Shown piece after piece: positions 10,725-21,492 of a stretch of 64,000 nucleotides of DNA. A model generated the notes under the pieces. That model saw only the letters and a program-made list of their open reading frames with translations. It made no database searches and had not been told where the DNA came from. A program made the translations under genes and the position numbers. Where the stretch lies: positions 3,162,001-3,226,000 of the forward strand of contig JAJQJQ010000024.1 in NCBI GenBank assembly GCA_028622995.1, given 5' to 3'. This stretch comes from Panagrolaimus kolymaensis (taxonomy: Eukaryota > Nematoda > Chromadorea > Rhabditida > Panagrolaimidae). Every line of letters begins with the position of its first letter. The first letter of the stretch is position 1.

Positions 10725-11277
10725 TCACATTAATTTAAAAGTTAGATAATAAAAACGAAATACACGACGAATTTTTAAAGATTTTGGAGCAGAAGTAAAA
10801 CCATTTTCCGTTGAAGGTTGAGAAGATGATGGCGGTTGTTGAACTACTTGAGCAGTTAGTCTGAAAAATAAACAGTCGAAATATTAAGAAAGAAACCAAA
10901 AATTCTTACATTCGAGATGACTGTGTTGCCGGATGTTGAGAAAGAACTTGCACAACAGATGGATGATTAGAAGATGCTGAAAAAGGTCCACCATAAACAG
11001 TTACCTTTGGAATTTTTGCAGCTAGAAGTGGTTCCCCATTGTTAATTCGAGTATCCATAATGTAGTAACTTCTGTCATAGTTCAAGAACTCTTCCAAATT
11101 TTCAATTTCCGTCTTTTCTTCCACACCATTGTCGTTTGATATTTGAGTGATCCGAGGATTAAAGTTGTTTTGAATTCCAAGACGAGTGCAGCCGAAGTTA
11201 ATGACGTTTGAAAATGACTGAAAATCATCAGTTACTTGCCACTGAACGGATTTAGTATCTCCTTCAGCATTCATCAT
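10725..11277 (-). CDS. Hypothetical protein, 167 residues
   Basis: Two exons on the minus strand, 10910-11277 and 10725-10860, join in phase 2 with a GTAAGA donor and a TTTTTCAG acceptor. The N-terminal two thirds look globular (SVQWQVTDDFQSF..., FGCTRLGIQNNFNPR, YYIMDTRINNGEPLLAAKIP). The C-terminal third is low-complexity Gln/Pro/Ser (VVQQPPSSSQPS) ending in a basic/aromatic tail (KSLKIRRVFRFYYLTFKLM). No signal peptide or membrane segment is seen and I do not recognise a family. The start is the first of two adjacent ATGs; an upstream exon cannot be excluded because no clear trans-splice acceptor precedes it. It lies 230 bp from the 3' end of the next minus-strand receptor gene, close enough to be downstream in an operon, but no evidence decides this. 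Confidence 0.6.
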
Positions 11278-11505
11278 TCCTCATAATATAGTGGTTTTAC
11301 CTCAAAAAATGAATGAGGGTTTTACAACAAATAGGTTTTTTTTTCAGTGAAGATGGATCCGTTAAATTTGAATGTTTATTATTCTGAATTTTGATCAAAT
11401 ATTTTTTAGTATTATAGATTTTATTTTACAATGAAAAAAAATGAGCCGAAAAATACAAATAATGTCACAAATGGAAGTTTTTATGAAAAAAATTAGATTA
11501 AAAAT

Positions 11506-12581
11506 TTATAATTTCAACGAAACATTGGAATTTCTTTGAAGGTGAGTGACTCGAGTAGTTGAGGAAATACTACTGATTTCGAGAGGCAGCCATCGACCAA
11601 AGATTTTGTTTAAATAATAAAATTTAATAAAACGTTTTCGAACTGAATCACTAAAACAAAAAAAAAATTTATTTATTTAAAACTTAATTATTTTTAGATT
11701 TTTTGAGGGTAGAAAATAGCTTACCAAGTAATAACTAGTAAAACGGCAGAGGAATAATGAAAAATCATATAAAACAAATTTCCTAAATCCAATGTGACAT
11801 CGTAAGCCAAAGCATAGTTAATATTTTCATTTTGAACAGGGTAAAGCATACTGTAGCCGGCTGTTAAGCAACAATATGAACCAAAAATAACCGAGGAAAT
11901 TAAAGCTTGAATTAATAAACGCTTTTCAAAATTTCCTATTGATTTTCCATGAGTTAAATGCAATCGACCGGCGAAAGCTGTGATTAAACTTAAAAATAAA
12001 GCAGCCAAAGCATTGGCTCCATTTGCGATGGCCATAAAAAGTCGTAATTCAATTATGAAATCAGTGCATTCTTCATTGTAAGTATTTAACATGCAATGTA
12101 AATTTTGGAAGAAAGAATATCCATTAATTATAAACGGATAAGCCAACATTAAAAAAATAATAAAACTCAAAGATTTTCCATTCCAAATTTTTTCTTGTTT
12201 ATTCCAAAAAAGCAAAGCTGTGAAACGATTTAAAACTAAAATGGAATTCCAAAAACCAACAAATAATTTTGCGTACCATTGAATCAAATTATTTATATGA
12301 ATTACGGTTTCACATTCGGGAAAAATAAAAGTGCTCAAAGTGTAAAAAATCACTGAACAAAAATCCACAAAATAACCAATGGAAAGAATATAAAAATATG
12401 CCCCGTATAAATTTGTAACTTTTTTGTAAAAATTATTTAAGAAACTGAGAAAAAGCAAAAAAGTTATGAATGCTCCAATGTAAAGAGCAACCCAAATGAG
12501 ATAATCGAGAGTTAATAAAAGCCATTCAAGATGCTCGAGTTCTTCTTCAATTTCAGCGGTGAAATTTTCGAGAGAATCCAT
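11506..12581 (-). CDS. Serpentine chemoreceptor, Srg-like (copy 1)
   Basis: Exons 11725-12581 and 11506-11650 (phase 2 junction) encode 333 residues with seven hydrophobic segments at about 26-49, 60-87, 99-126, 138-155, 181-203, 221-247 and 261-285. TM3 ends in VLNRFTALLFWNKQEKIW, the Asn-Arg-Phe...Glu-Lys-Ile-Trp signature typical of nematode class G (Srg) and related chemoreceptors. The N terminus is acidic (MDSLENFTAEIEEELEHLEW) and predicted extracellular, and the C-terminal tail is basic and Ser-rich. Two paralogs on the same strand (14148-15123 and 18726-19747) share the intron position and start motif. An in-frame ATG at 12725 exists, but the paralogs begin at the equivalent of 12581, so that start is preferred. 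The ligand is unknown; expression in sensory neurons is a family expectation only. Confidence 0.85.
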
Positions 12582-14147
12582 TTTTTGAAGTTTTAAAAAT
12601 GAAAGAAACACTAAAATAAAAATTAATTTATAAACCTTTAACTTTTCAAATACAAATATTTTTTGATGGGAACGCGACGGATAAAAACAAAACAAAAAAC
12701 AAGAAAATATGAATAATCGCGACATGACTTAATTTTAGTTCGAATTTTGTATTTTCTCTTGTATTTTACTAATTTTTTCACACACAAATCTTGAACTCTT
12801 TGCTATTATGTTTTAATGTCTCATTTTCACATTAACAAAAAAAGTGAAAAATAGAATTCGAAATTTTTATACGATAACAATCTCTTCTATTTTTTTAAAG
12901 CCGTGAGTAACAAAAAACATTTTTAAAAAATATATAAAAATGAAAATTAATTTAATTAAAAAATTTTGTCACATAAAAAAAGAATGACTTCATACATAAC
13001 AAACAAAATTTTTAATTAATTAAAAATAACTTCCGCTCACGTTATAAAAAAATATTTTTATATGAATCAACAACATTTATTAATGAACTCTCAAATATTT
13101 ATTTATTCATTTTTTTTTTCTTCAATGAACTTCACGCTTGATTTATTCGGGTTTTGAGTTGGCGGAAATATAGCTACACACGAGTTTAATCAAACAAAAA
13201 AATTAGAGACTTCTGAACAAAATAAAAACAAATACTCCTCTGTTTATAATTAAATTTTTTGAAAAAAGTATAAAAATATTTATGTAAAAAAATTCCGTAG
13301 TTTTATTGAAAAAAAAATTAAAAGAAATTTTTTTCAACGTAATTTTGAGAAACTAATTCTTTATAGAAAATCTTTTTTAAAAATTTTTTTTTATTAAATT
13401 TATGAAATTTTTCGACACGACTCCAAAACCGAGCAAACCTCAAAAAGCAACAAAATAAAAATTTAAGCAAAAAGTCAAAAATTATTTAGGCACTTTACTA
13501 CATTTTAAATTAAAATACATAAAGCAGGTGCTTAACTTATTATTTTCATATTTGTTTTTTCTTGGTAGTTGTTAAAAAGGTTAAAAAGCAGGATTTATGC
13601 CGCCGAATTCGGTACTATAATAATAAATGCATTTTAAATTAATTTAATTTACATACTTAATTTTTATTTTTATTTTTTGACGAAAACAGAATTTTTTAAA
13701 AGCGCAAAAGTGCACCACTTGTTCTGTAATTTCTTAAAAAGTCGTTGTAAACTAATAAAAAAATTTTTCTTTCCACAGATTTTGTTTTTTTGCAGATAAA
13801 AAATTTTACAGCAATCTTTTATTATTTTGAATTGTAAAAAAAAATTGCATTTTTATTCAAAAAACCTTTTTTTTGCAACTTTGTTATAAATCATCACTCA
13901 AAGTAAGGAAGTAAAAAAATTATGTTAACTTTTTCACAACAAAAAAATAAAGCTATTTTTAAAGTTTGTAGGCGCCTGAAAAATTTAGGTTTCCAGAATT
14001 ATTAAAAAAGTTAAAAGTACTATTTTATGGTGTGCTTATTATTTATTAGCAAAGCGGAAGTCAATTTTAAATAAAAAATAATACTTAAAAAAATTTAAAT
14101 TATTTTTTTTGACATAATGTTTGTAAAGTCTCGAGACACGGATTAGA
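12582..14147. other. Intergenic, extremely AT-rich
   Basis: 1.56 kb between receptor copies 1 and 2, full of A/T homopolymers and TTTATTTA motifs. No ORF, RNA gene or repeat boundary could be supported. Confidence 0.4.
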
Positions 14148-15123
14148 TTACAAACCTGGAAATAATTTATGCATAAAATAAAAATGGATAAAAGCTTCTC
14201 GAGTTGGTCGTCTAAAAATAAAATAAAATTTAACCCACGTCTTTATTTAAAGAAAAAACTTACGAAACAATTATTAACAAAACTGCAGAGGAATAATGAA
14301 AAATCATATAAAATAAATTTGAAAAATCTCGAGCAAAATCAAATGCAATCGAATATTTTAAATTATTTCTTTTTGGGTAAAGAATACTGTAAGCTGCAGT
14401 CAAAGCACAATATGAACCAAAAAGCAAAGTAGAAATTAGGGATTGAGTTAAAAGTCGTTTCTCTAATTTCATATTTGTTTGTGAAGTCAAGAGTGATAAA
14501 CGAAGACGTCCAGAAAAAGCAGTAACAAATCCCAAAATTAAAGCAACCAAAGCATTGGCTCCATTTGCGATGGCCATAAAATTTCTTGAAGCCACCAAAA
14601 AACTAGTGCATTCTTTATGGTAGGAATTTAAGGCGCAATGAAAATTTCCAAATATTTGATATCCATTAATTATAAACGGATAAGCGGGCATTAAAAAAAT
14701 AATAAAAACCAAAGATTTTCCACTCCAAATTTTTTCTTGTTTATTCCAAAAAAGCAAAGCTGTGAAACGATTTGAAACTAAAATGGAATTCCAAAAACCA
14801 ACAAATAATTTTGCGTACCATTGAATTAAATTATTTAATTCAATAATAATTAAAACATCCGAAAGTAAATAAGTACTTAGAACATAAATAACAGTTGATA
14901 GCAAATCAACCACATACCCAATAACTAAAATATAAAAATATGCAGTTGAAAGCAATGAATTCTTTATTATAAAACTGTAAAGCAAGCATAAAGTTAATAA
15001 AAATGAAAATATTGCTCCAGAATAAAAAACTACATCGATGCTAATGTCGACGATATCCAATAACCATTCAATGGATTCTAGATGTTCTTCTGCTTCTTCA
15101 TCAAAGTCTTCGAGATTATCCAT
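14148..15123 (-). CDS. Serpentine chemoreceptor, Srg-like (copy 2)
   Basis: Exons 14264-15123 and 14148-14211 (phase 2) give 307 residues, with the same seven-segment topology and the VSNRFTALLFWNKQEKIW signature after TM3. Compared with copies 1 and 3, the N-terminal half has diverged (MDNLEDFDEEAEEHLES, and TM1-TM2 are largely different). The central block from NNLIQWYAKLFVGFWNS to INGYQIFGNFHCALNSY is nearly identical to copy 3. The C-terminal tail is much shorter (ends MHKLFPGL). A 191-bp Helitron is inserted 13 bp upstream of its ATG, so its original promoter or trans-splice site has been displaced, and expression may be altered or lost although the frame is intact. Confidence 0.85.
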
Positions 15124-15136
15124 GGTCGAAATAAAA

Positions 15137-15327
15137 TCCTTCCTAGTAATTTTGATTGTTATTTCGTTATTTCGTCACCTGGAAATCGTTCATGGGAAAA
15201 TTGAAAATAAAATGAAAAAATTTGCATAAACGCTGTTGAAGTAAAATTTTTAAGCGCAATAAAACGAATCATCGTAATTTGCATAAAACAAGCTTCATGG
15301 CCGGCCGAAGGCCGGCGGAGCTTCTAG
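15137..15327 (+). mobile_element. Short non-autonomous Helitron (191 bp)
   Basis: It starts TCCTTCCTAGTAATTTTG after a host A and ends CTTCTAG before a host T. Eleven bases before the end is a perfect 7-bp stem, GCCGGCC/GGCCGGC, with a GAA loop (15300-15316). The same 5' terminus is found at 1054 and 49344, and the same 3' plan (7-bp stem, 3-base loop, 11 bases, CTAG) at 46810-46837. The first 95 bp match the other copies in reverse orientation. It has no coding capacity and sits 13 bp upstream of the receptor start codon at 15123. Confidence 0.8.
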
Positions 15328-16015
15328 TATGAATTAAAATTCGTTACAGAACTTAATGGCAAAACAAAAAATTTAAATTTATGTTTTAACCAAATAAAAA
15401 GTATCAAAGTTGTTTTTGAACTTTCAATTTGCTGCTTACCTTTTTGTGAAGAAAAAAGATCAGAAGCGCAAAGAATTTTTGCTCCCTTAAATTTTATATG
15501 TTAGCTCTTTCAAAACATAATCATGCTTATTATTATTATATTATATAAAATTCAATTCAAAGACAATTTTTACTATGGTTATTTAAATTTATTCTTTTTG
15601 ACACCGTCAATTATGTTAACTCTTTTTTTCTTTTTTTGTTGTTGCTATTTTCCAACAAACAAACTTTATAAATTTCAAGAATGGGCATTTTTATGAAGAT
15701 CATGAATTCAATGATGAAAGAAACAACGTATTTATTTGTCATAAAAAAAATAAGGAAAGTATCTTTAAGCTTACTACGCACTTTAAAAAAAAATCTATAG
15801 AAAAAAAAAATTGTGTTATGAATGCAATAATAATTTATGCAAGAAAAAAATACTATTTTTTAAAACATAATAATCCTATTCATAAAAATATTACTTTATG
15901 GGTTTTTAATGCTATAAAACTATATATTTTTTTTATTTATCGTGAATTTGCTTCTTTTCTTTGATTTATTTTAAAAGAAAATTAACTACCCATTTATGCA
16001 AAAAAGAAAATTTGC
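15328..16015. other. Intergenic, AT-rich
   Basis: Spacer between the short Helitron and the large inverted repeat. Nothing recognised. Confidence 0.4.
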
Positions 16016-16019
16016 GTAG

Positions 16020-17647
16020 CACGGCGGTATAGGCTGATGGAAAAAGCTCGGTTCAAATGGAAATGAAAAATTTGGTCGTTGGTGGTCGAAATGCCAAAAA
16101 CCAAAGGAAAAGCAATTTCTTTTGTAAAAAATGGCTGTTTTTTTGCATATTTAATTATAATTCTCTATGGATATTCAGTTGAAAAATAGTGGAACTCTCA
16201 CAGAATATGTAATCGAATATTGCGGATAAGATCGTGAAGATAGATTTTCATAAGAAAATCAACGAGCCAAAATCCTGACGTAAGAGTTTTGAACATTTTG
16301 GTCATTTTTCCATTAGAAAAAGTGACTTTTTTTGCAACTTTTTTACAAACAATTATGGCTAAATTCATTAAGTTGCTTTAATTTTATTCTGTGACATTGA
16401 AAATCTATAATCTAATCTTGCCTACAAAATGGTATAATCAGTTTTTCCGAAGACAATCTTTTTACGAAAATCCTGACGTAAGAGTTTTTTTCATGCATGA
16501 TAACATAGCTTTTTTGACAAAGTTCCAAGGAAAAGTACTTCTTAATTCAATATAAAAAATCGAAAATGGTCCAGAAACCATTAAATAAGTATCCCTTGAA
16601 TTTTTGGTAACAATTTCATTATTTTTTGTTAAGCTAAATCTTGCACCACAACCACTTGAAGATTATAAAGTAGCATTATAGGAGCAGACGATGCTCAAAA
16701 AAATCAAAATACTCAAAATGTGTGATTTAATTTTAAACTCATCATTCCTAGACGTAATTTGGGTCGTAGAAAACGAATTTGATAACCATTGGTCCATTTC
16801 ATTATCTAGTTTATGAGTTATAAATTTTTTAAATATGCAAATTTTTCGCTTTGCTATAACTCCATTTTAAGCTTATCACCCTTAGTAATTATTATAAAAT
16901 TCGGTTTCTACGACCAAAATTAGGCCTAGGAATGATGAGTTTAAAATTAAATCACACATTTTGAGTATTTTGATTTTTTTGAGCATCATCTGCTCCTATA
17001 ATGCTACTTTATAATCTTCAAGTGGTTGTGGTGCAAGATTTAGCTTAACAAAAAATAATGAAATTGTTACCAAAAATTCAAGGGATACTTATTTAATGGT
17101 TTCTGGACCATTTTCGATTTTTTATATTGAATTAAGAAGTACTTTTCCTTGGAACTTTGTCAAAAAAGCTATGTTATCATGCATGAAAAAAACTCTTACG
17201 TCAGGATTTTCGTAAAAAGATTGTCTTCGGAAAAACTGATTATACCATTTTGTAGGCAAGATTAGATTATAGATTTTCAATGTCACAGAATAAAATTAAA
17301 GCAACTTAATGAATTTAGCCATAATTGTTTGTAAAAAAGTTGCAAAAAAAGTCACTTTTTCTAATGGAAAAATGACCAAAATGTTCAAAACTCTTACGTC
17401 AGGATTTTGGCTCGTTGATTTTCTTATGAAAATCTATCTTCACGATCTTATCCGCAATATTCGATTACATATTCTGTGAGAGTTCCACTATTTTTCAACT
17501 GAATATCCATAGAGAATTATAATTAAATATGCAAAAAAACAGCCATTTTTTACAAAAGAAATTGCTTTTCCTTTGGTTTTTGGCATTTCGACCACCAACG
17601 ACCAAATTTTTCATTTCCATTTGAACCGTTGACTTTATACCGCCGTG
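16020..17647. mobile_element. 1.63-kb near-perfect inverted-repeat (foldback) element
   Basis: The left arm (16020-16780) and right arm (16897-17647) are reverse complements over about 750 bp, with only scattered mismatches around a 116-bp spacer. The outer ends are CACGGCGGTATA and its complement. Both sides are flanked by GTAG (16016-16019 and 17648-17651), a candidate 4-bp target duplication. About 10-15 bp just inside the termini differ between the arms. No ORF is present. It behaves like a foldback-type or long-TIR non-autonomous DNA transposon; CAC... termini with 4-bp duplications would fit the Chapaev branch, but that is a guess. Confidence 0.8.
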
Positions 17648-17678
17648 GTAGTCTTAACCTTTTTTAAATTAAAAGGTC

Positions 17679-18207
17679 GGAACTTCTATAGTTTTGCTCC
17701 CCCGCTTTTTATTTTTAGTTTTTTCATTCTTTTTTTTTCTTAATGTAATTGAACTTTTCTGATAAACTGCCAGATCGGACGAGCTCCCTGACCACTCGAC
17801 TACCGATGCTTCCTTTTTAATCCAACAAAAATTATTCATATAAAAGTGTGAACTTTGAATTGATTTACAACCGTAAAGGATCTTGATCCAATAATGATTC
17901 CAGAACCCAATCTTAAAGATCCATAACTCAAAAAGAATAATAAAGATCCTAAAAAGAATCTTAAAGATCAAGATCCTTTATATAAAGATCCAGAACCTAG
18001 AAAAAATCTTAAAGATCCATAACCCATAGAATCAAAAGGATCTAACCAAAAAGATCCTAAAATATAATAATAATGCCTAAGTTTTTTAGTGATAATTTAT
18101 CGATAATAAATCTAAAAAAATAATAGAATAATTTTATGAAAAAAATGAACAAAAAAGAATGAAAAAATAAAAAGTAAAAACCGGGGGAGCAAAACTATAG
18201 AAGTGCC
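17679..18207. mobile_element. 529-bp TIR element with 8-bp target duplication (hAT-like, non-autonomous)
   Basis: Terminal inverted repeats of about 26 bp begin GG(A/C)ACTTCTATAGTTTTG on the left and end with the complement at 18207. Both ends are flanked by AAAAGGTC (17671-17678 and 18208-18215), a perfect 8-bp direct repeat as made by hAT transposases. The interior holds a tRNA-like stretch and a GATCC-rich repeat (17878-18058) resembling the Helitron 5' repeats. No coding sequence. It starts 27 bp from the end of the foldback element's flanking duplication. Confidence 0.75.
17767..17810 (-). other. tRNA/5S-like internal segment of the 529-bp element
   Basis: On the minus strand GGTAGTCGAGTGGTCAGGG resembles a pol III A box (TRGCNNAGYNGG). 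It is followed by CGTCCGATCTGGCA, which is identical to 14 bases of the 5S rRNA gene at 22977-23094. No full cloverleaf or second hallmark box was found, so this is a remnant, possibly SINE-derived. Confidence 0.35.
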
Positions 18208-18232
18208 AAAAGGTCAAAACTCGTCTGTTTTG

Positions 18233-18407
18233 TTTTGCGAAATAAAGATGAAAAACTTTTTGAAAATTCGTACAGTATTTTTTTTGAACAAAGAAAGGAA
18301 AAATTTCTGTCAAATAACCCTCAAAAATTGAAATTCCCGTTGCCTTTTTGAAAAAAATACGGTATGGTGCAACTTTTCAGAAAGTTCGTCATCTTTATTT
18401 CGCAAAA
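18233..18407. mobile_element. About 175-bp MITE with inverted ends
   Basis: The ends are TTTTGCGAAATAAAGATGA (18233-18251) and its exact complement (18389-18407). Weaker complementarity continues inwards (AACTTT.TGAAAA, then GTA..GTATTTTTTT). No target duplication could be defined with certainty. It is the third inverted-repeat element in a row within 2.4 kb. Confidence 0.55.
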
Positions 18408-18725
18408 AAAAAGACATGAAAAAATAGTTTTCAACGATCATGTTTCGTAAAAAAAATTTATGGAAAAAACATTTCAAAGAGAAATACTTTATTTATTTAT
18501 TTTTTTGCACTTTCTAGCTTTCAAATTTGTTTTTGTATATGCGTTGTAAATTTATAACGAAACAAAGACAGTAAAAATATATAATTTATTTTCGTGTTTT
18601 TTGCATCTTAGTTTTTTGTTTTTCATAAATTCCTTTAAAAAATAAATAATATTAAAAAAATAAATAAATTTTTTTACAACAAAAACTAAGAAACTTTTAT
18701 TAAAACCAAAACAAAAAAAAATAGA

Positions 18726-19747
18726 TTATGTTGATCTTAGTCGAGTAATATGATTTACAGAAGTATCTGAAATTTTGGCGCCACCAAAAACTTTATGCAA
18801 ATAATAAAATTGAAGGAAGCGTTTACGAACGGAAGCTCTGAAATTTTAATTTCTTTTTTGAGTAATTAAAAATTTTATTAAAAAACTTACGAAACAATAA
18901 TTAATAAAACAGCAGAAGAATAATGAAAAATCATATAAAATAAATTTCCTAAATCCAATGTGACGTCGTAAGCCAAAGCATAGTTAATATTTATATTATG
19001 TAATGGGTACAGTAGACTATAAACAGCCGTTAAAATGCAATATGAACCAAAAATAAGTGTTGAAATTAAAGCTTGAATCAGCAATCGTTTTTCAAGTTTG
19101 ACCGTCGAAAGTTTTTTTACAATATTCAAGCGTCCAGAAAATGCAGTAATTAAACTAAAAATCAATGAAATCACTGCATTGGCTCCATTTGCGATGGCCA
19201 TAAAATGTCTCAAATTTACAATAAAATCTGTGCATTCTTTATTGTAAGAATTTAAGGCGCAATGAAAATTTCCAAATATTTGATATCCATTAATTATAAA
19301 CGGATAAGCGAGCATTAAAAAAATAATAAAAAATAAAGATTTTTCGCTCCAAATTTTTTCTTGTTTATTCCAAAAAAGCAAAGCTGTGAAACGATTTGAA
19401 ACTAAAATGGAATTCCAAAAACCAACAAATAATTTTGCGTACCATTGAATCAAATTATTTATATGAATTATGGTTTCACATTCGGGAAAAATAAAAGTGC
19501 TCAAAGTGAAGATTATCACTGAACAAAAATCGACGAAGTATCCAATGGAAAGAATATAAAAATAGGCGCCATAAAGATTTGTAACTCGAGTATAAAAATT
19601 TTTCATAAAACTCAAAAATATCAAAAATGTAAAAAGTGCTCCAGCATAGAGAACAATAAAAATAAGATAATCGAGAGTCAAAAGAAGCCATTCAAGATGC
19701 TCCAATTCTTCTTCAATTTCAGGAGAAAAATTTTCCAACGAGTCCAT
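18726..19747 (-). CDS. Serpentine chemoreceptor, Srg-like (copy 3)
   Basis: Exons about 18891-19747 and 18726-18837 (phase 2) encode 322 residues. Seven hydrophobic segments and the VSNRFTALLFWNKQEKIW motif place it with the two receptors at 11506 and 14148. It is a mosaic. The first third (SLENF.PEIEEELEHLEWLLLTLDYLI, GAYFYILSIGYFVDFCSVI) and the last segment (YALAYDVTLDLGNLFYMIFHYSS) match copy 1, while the middle (INGYQIFGNFHCALNSYNKEC) matches copy 2. The basic tail (SVRKRFLQFYYLHKVFGG) also resembles copy 1. This pattern suggests gene conversion or unequal crossing-over. It is the furthest upstream of the three on this strand. The ligand is unknown. Confidence 0.85.
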
Positions 19748-20763
19748 CCTTGAAATTCAGTGATAAAAGTTGGCCTAAAACGAAAATTGCATAAATAAGA
19801 AAAAACATTTATATAAAAAATTTAGAAAAATCTGTAGCCAAAAATCAAAAATTAAAAATGCAAATTTATTACGCCATAAATCAAGAAAGAAAAAAAAAGA
19901 TTTAAAGAATTATAAAATAAATGAAAACACATAAATGATTCTTAATTTTTTGCTTTTTATTCATAAAAAAATTCTTTTCATAACACTCTCTTTTTTGAAG
20001 TTAAGCAAAAACAAATCTTATTAATTTCGTCACGCTTTTTATAATATTTCTAAATGTTAGTTAAAGGAAGTTTTGCTAATAATTTAACAATCTTTATTTG
20101 CAGCTTCCTTAATTTTAAAATATAGAAATATTGTTTTTCAAAAGCAGATGACCAAAAGGTTATTTTTCTTTTATTAAAGGGCGACGAATGATTAAATAAC
20201 AAATTAGTAAAAAAAAATAAAATAGGTATGCAAGGTCACAATGTTATGGTTGGAATTTTTAATTTTTTTGTAAATTTATTTATTCCCTTTTTTGGCTTAG
20301 AAAAATAAGGCGAAAAAGTAGCTGCTCTTTGTTGCTTAAAAAAACACACAAAATTAATTTTTAGATTTTTTATATTTTTTAAAAGCCAATAAAAAATGCA
20401 TTTACATAATAAAACTTGTAATATTATTTATTTATTAGCCTCCATTTTTTTTATTAAATAAAAAAACTCTAAAATAAACGTGAGTTTTGATTTATAAAAT
20501 TTGGAAAGAAAAATATAAAAGAAAACCGAACTTAAAAGGAACTAAGTTTTTCTTATGCTATTCACCGAGACTTAATAATAAGAAATAAAAATTAATTTAA
20601 AAAATGTTTTTAAACCAAAAATGTCTTTCCTTGAATGAATACATATTTACGACGAACGTAAAAAAAAAAGAAGATTTATGCGCTTGAATGAACCTAATTT
20701 ATGATAAACCTTTTTTTCTGTAGTCATTTTATTTATTTTATAATCAAAGAAAAAGAAAATATA
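19748..20763. other. Intergenic, AT-rich
   Basis: 1 kb without a supported feature, the 5' flank of receptor copy 3 and the 3' flank of the gene at 20764. Confidence 0.4.
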
Positions 20764-21321
20764 CTACGAAAAAGCTAATAAATTAATATCATTACATGAA
20801 ACAAAAACATAATTTTTAAGAATGGAATTATTTTTATAATATTCAAATCCTTCAATTGAAAATCCAATAATCATTGAGAATGCTTCAGATTGAAACAACT
20901 CAGTAAGACACTTTTTGATTCCTTCAAAATCATTTAAAACTAAAGCAATCAAAGCTTTGTTTCCAAAATTTTGTAAAACATCATTTAAAAATGTTCCCAA
21001 TATTGATGCTTTATGCTTCAAAGAAAAATGTTTAATTCTGGGTGGAATTTGTTGTCGATAAATAATTAATGAAAAATAAGTGCCTTGAGATGGAAGTAAA
21101 TAATGAATAAATTCTGAGGGAAGGAATTTTTTAGAAATAATAGATGAATTTAAGATATAACATCCCCATGTTTTATTTTGAGTTAAAGTAAGTTCTTCAG
21201 AAATGAGGGCAGAAATTTCAGTAAAAGTTCGTATATCGAATTGATCCATATAAAGATTTTCAATAAATTTGCTAATTTCTTGAAGCATTTCAAAATTAAT
21301 AAATGCTTCAATAACATGCAT
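20764..21321 (-). CDS. Dynein-light-chain-like domain protein (divergent)
   Basis: An open frame runs on the minus strand from beyond 21384 to 20764. The first in-frame ATG is at 21321 (185 residues), but the frame stays open for about 120 bases upstream without an ATG, so an upstream exon joined at the AATTTAG near 21395 is possible. The first 85 residues resemble the LC8 dynein light chain fold: EMLQEISKFIENLYMDQ, FTEISALISEELT, then NKTWGCYIL where LC8 has a Trp-His-Cys-Ile core, followed by a phenylalanine-containing strand and a hydrophobic YFSLIIYR strand. The remaining 100 residues, Phe/Asn/Leu-rich, are unfamiliar. LC8 proteins are dimerisation hubs; the resemblance is weak and needs a profile search. 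Codon use matches neighbouring genes. Confidence 0.55.
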   Translation of the reverse strand: MHVIEAFINFEMLQEISKFIENLYMDQFDIRTFTEISALISEELTLTQNKTWGCYILNSSIISKKFLPSEFIHYLLPSQGTYFSLIIYRQQIPPRIKHFSLKHKASILGTFLNDVLQNFGNKALIALVLNDFEGIKKCLTELFQSEAFSMIIGFSIEGFEYYKNNSILKNYVFVSCNDINLLAFS

Positions 21322-21443
21322 AGACAACGCTGGCAAATATTGAAAGGGTAAAATTAGATCATTTTCTGTAGAATTCTTTTTCAAAACTAAATTTTCGGAT
21401 GTTTCAAAAAAGTTTAGTTGAATGTGTTCATTTTCGAGAAGTG

Positions 21444-21492
21444 AATAAAAGTTTATGAGTGTTTAGCATTTACGTAATGCAGATTAATGCTT
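21444..21492 (-). repeat. 49-bp sequence shared with 25418-25466
   Basis: About 44 of 49 bases match the second copy, in the same orientation. It contains TTTAGCATTTACGTAATGCA and ends ATTAATGCTT. It lies about 60-120 bp upstream of the minus-strand light-chain-like frame, so it may be a promoter element or a small repeat. Confidence 0.55.

Noticed and set aside
17764..17815. tRNA gene
   Set aside because: Only an A-box-like sequence is present; no acceptor stem, anticodon arm or proper B box.
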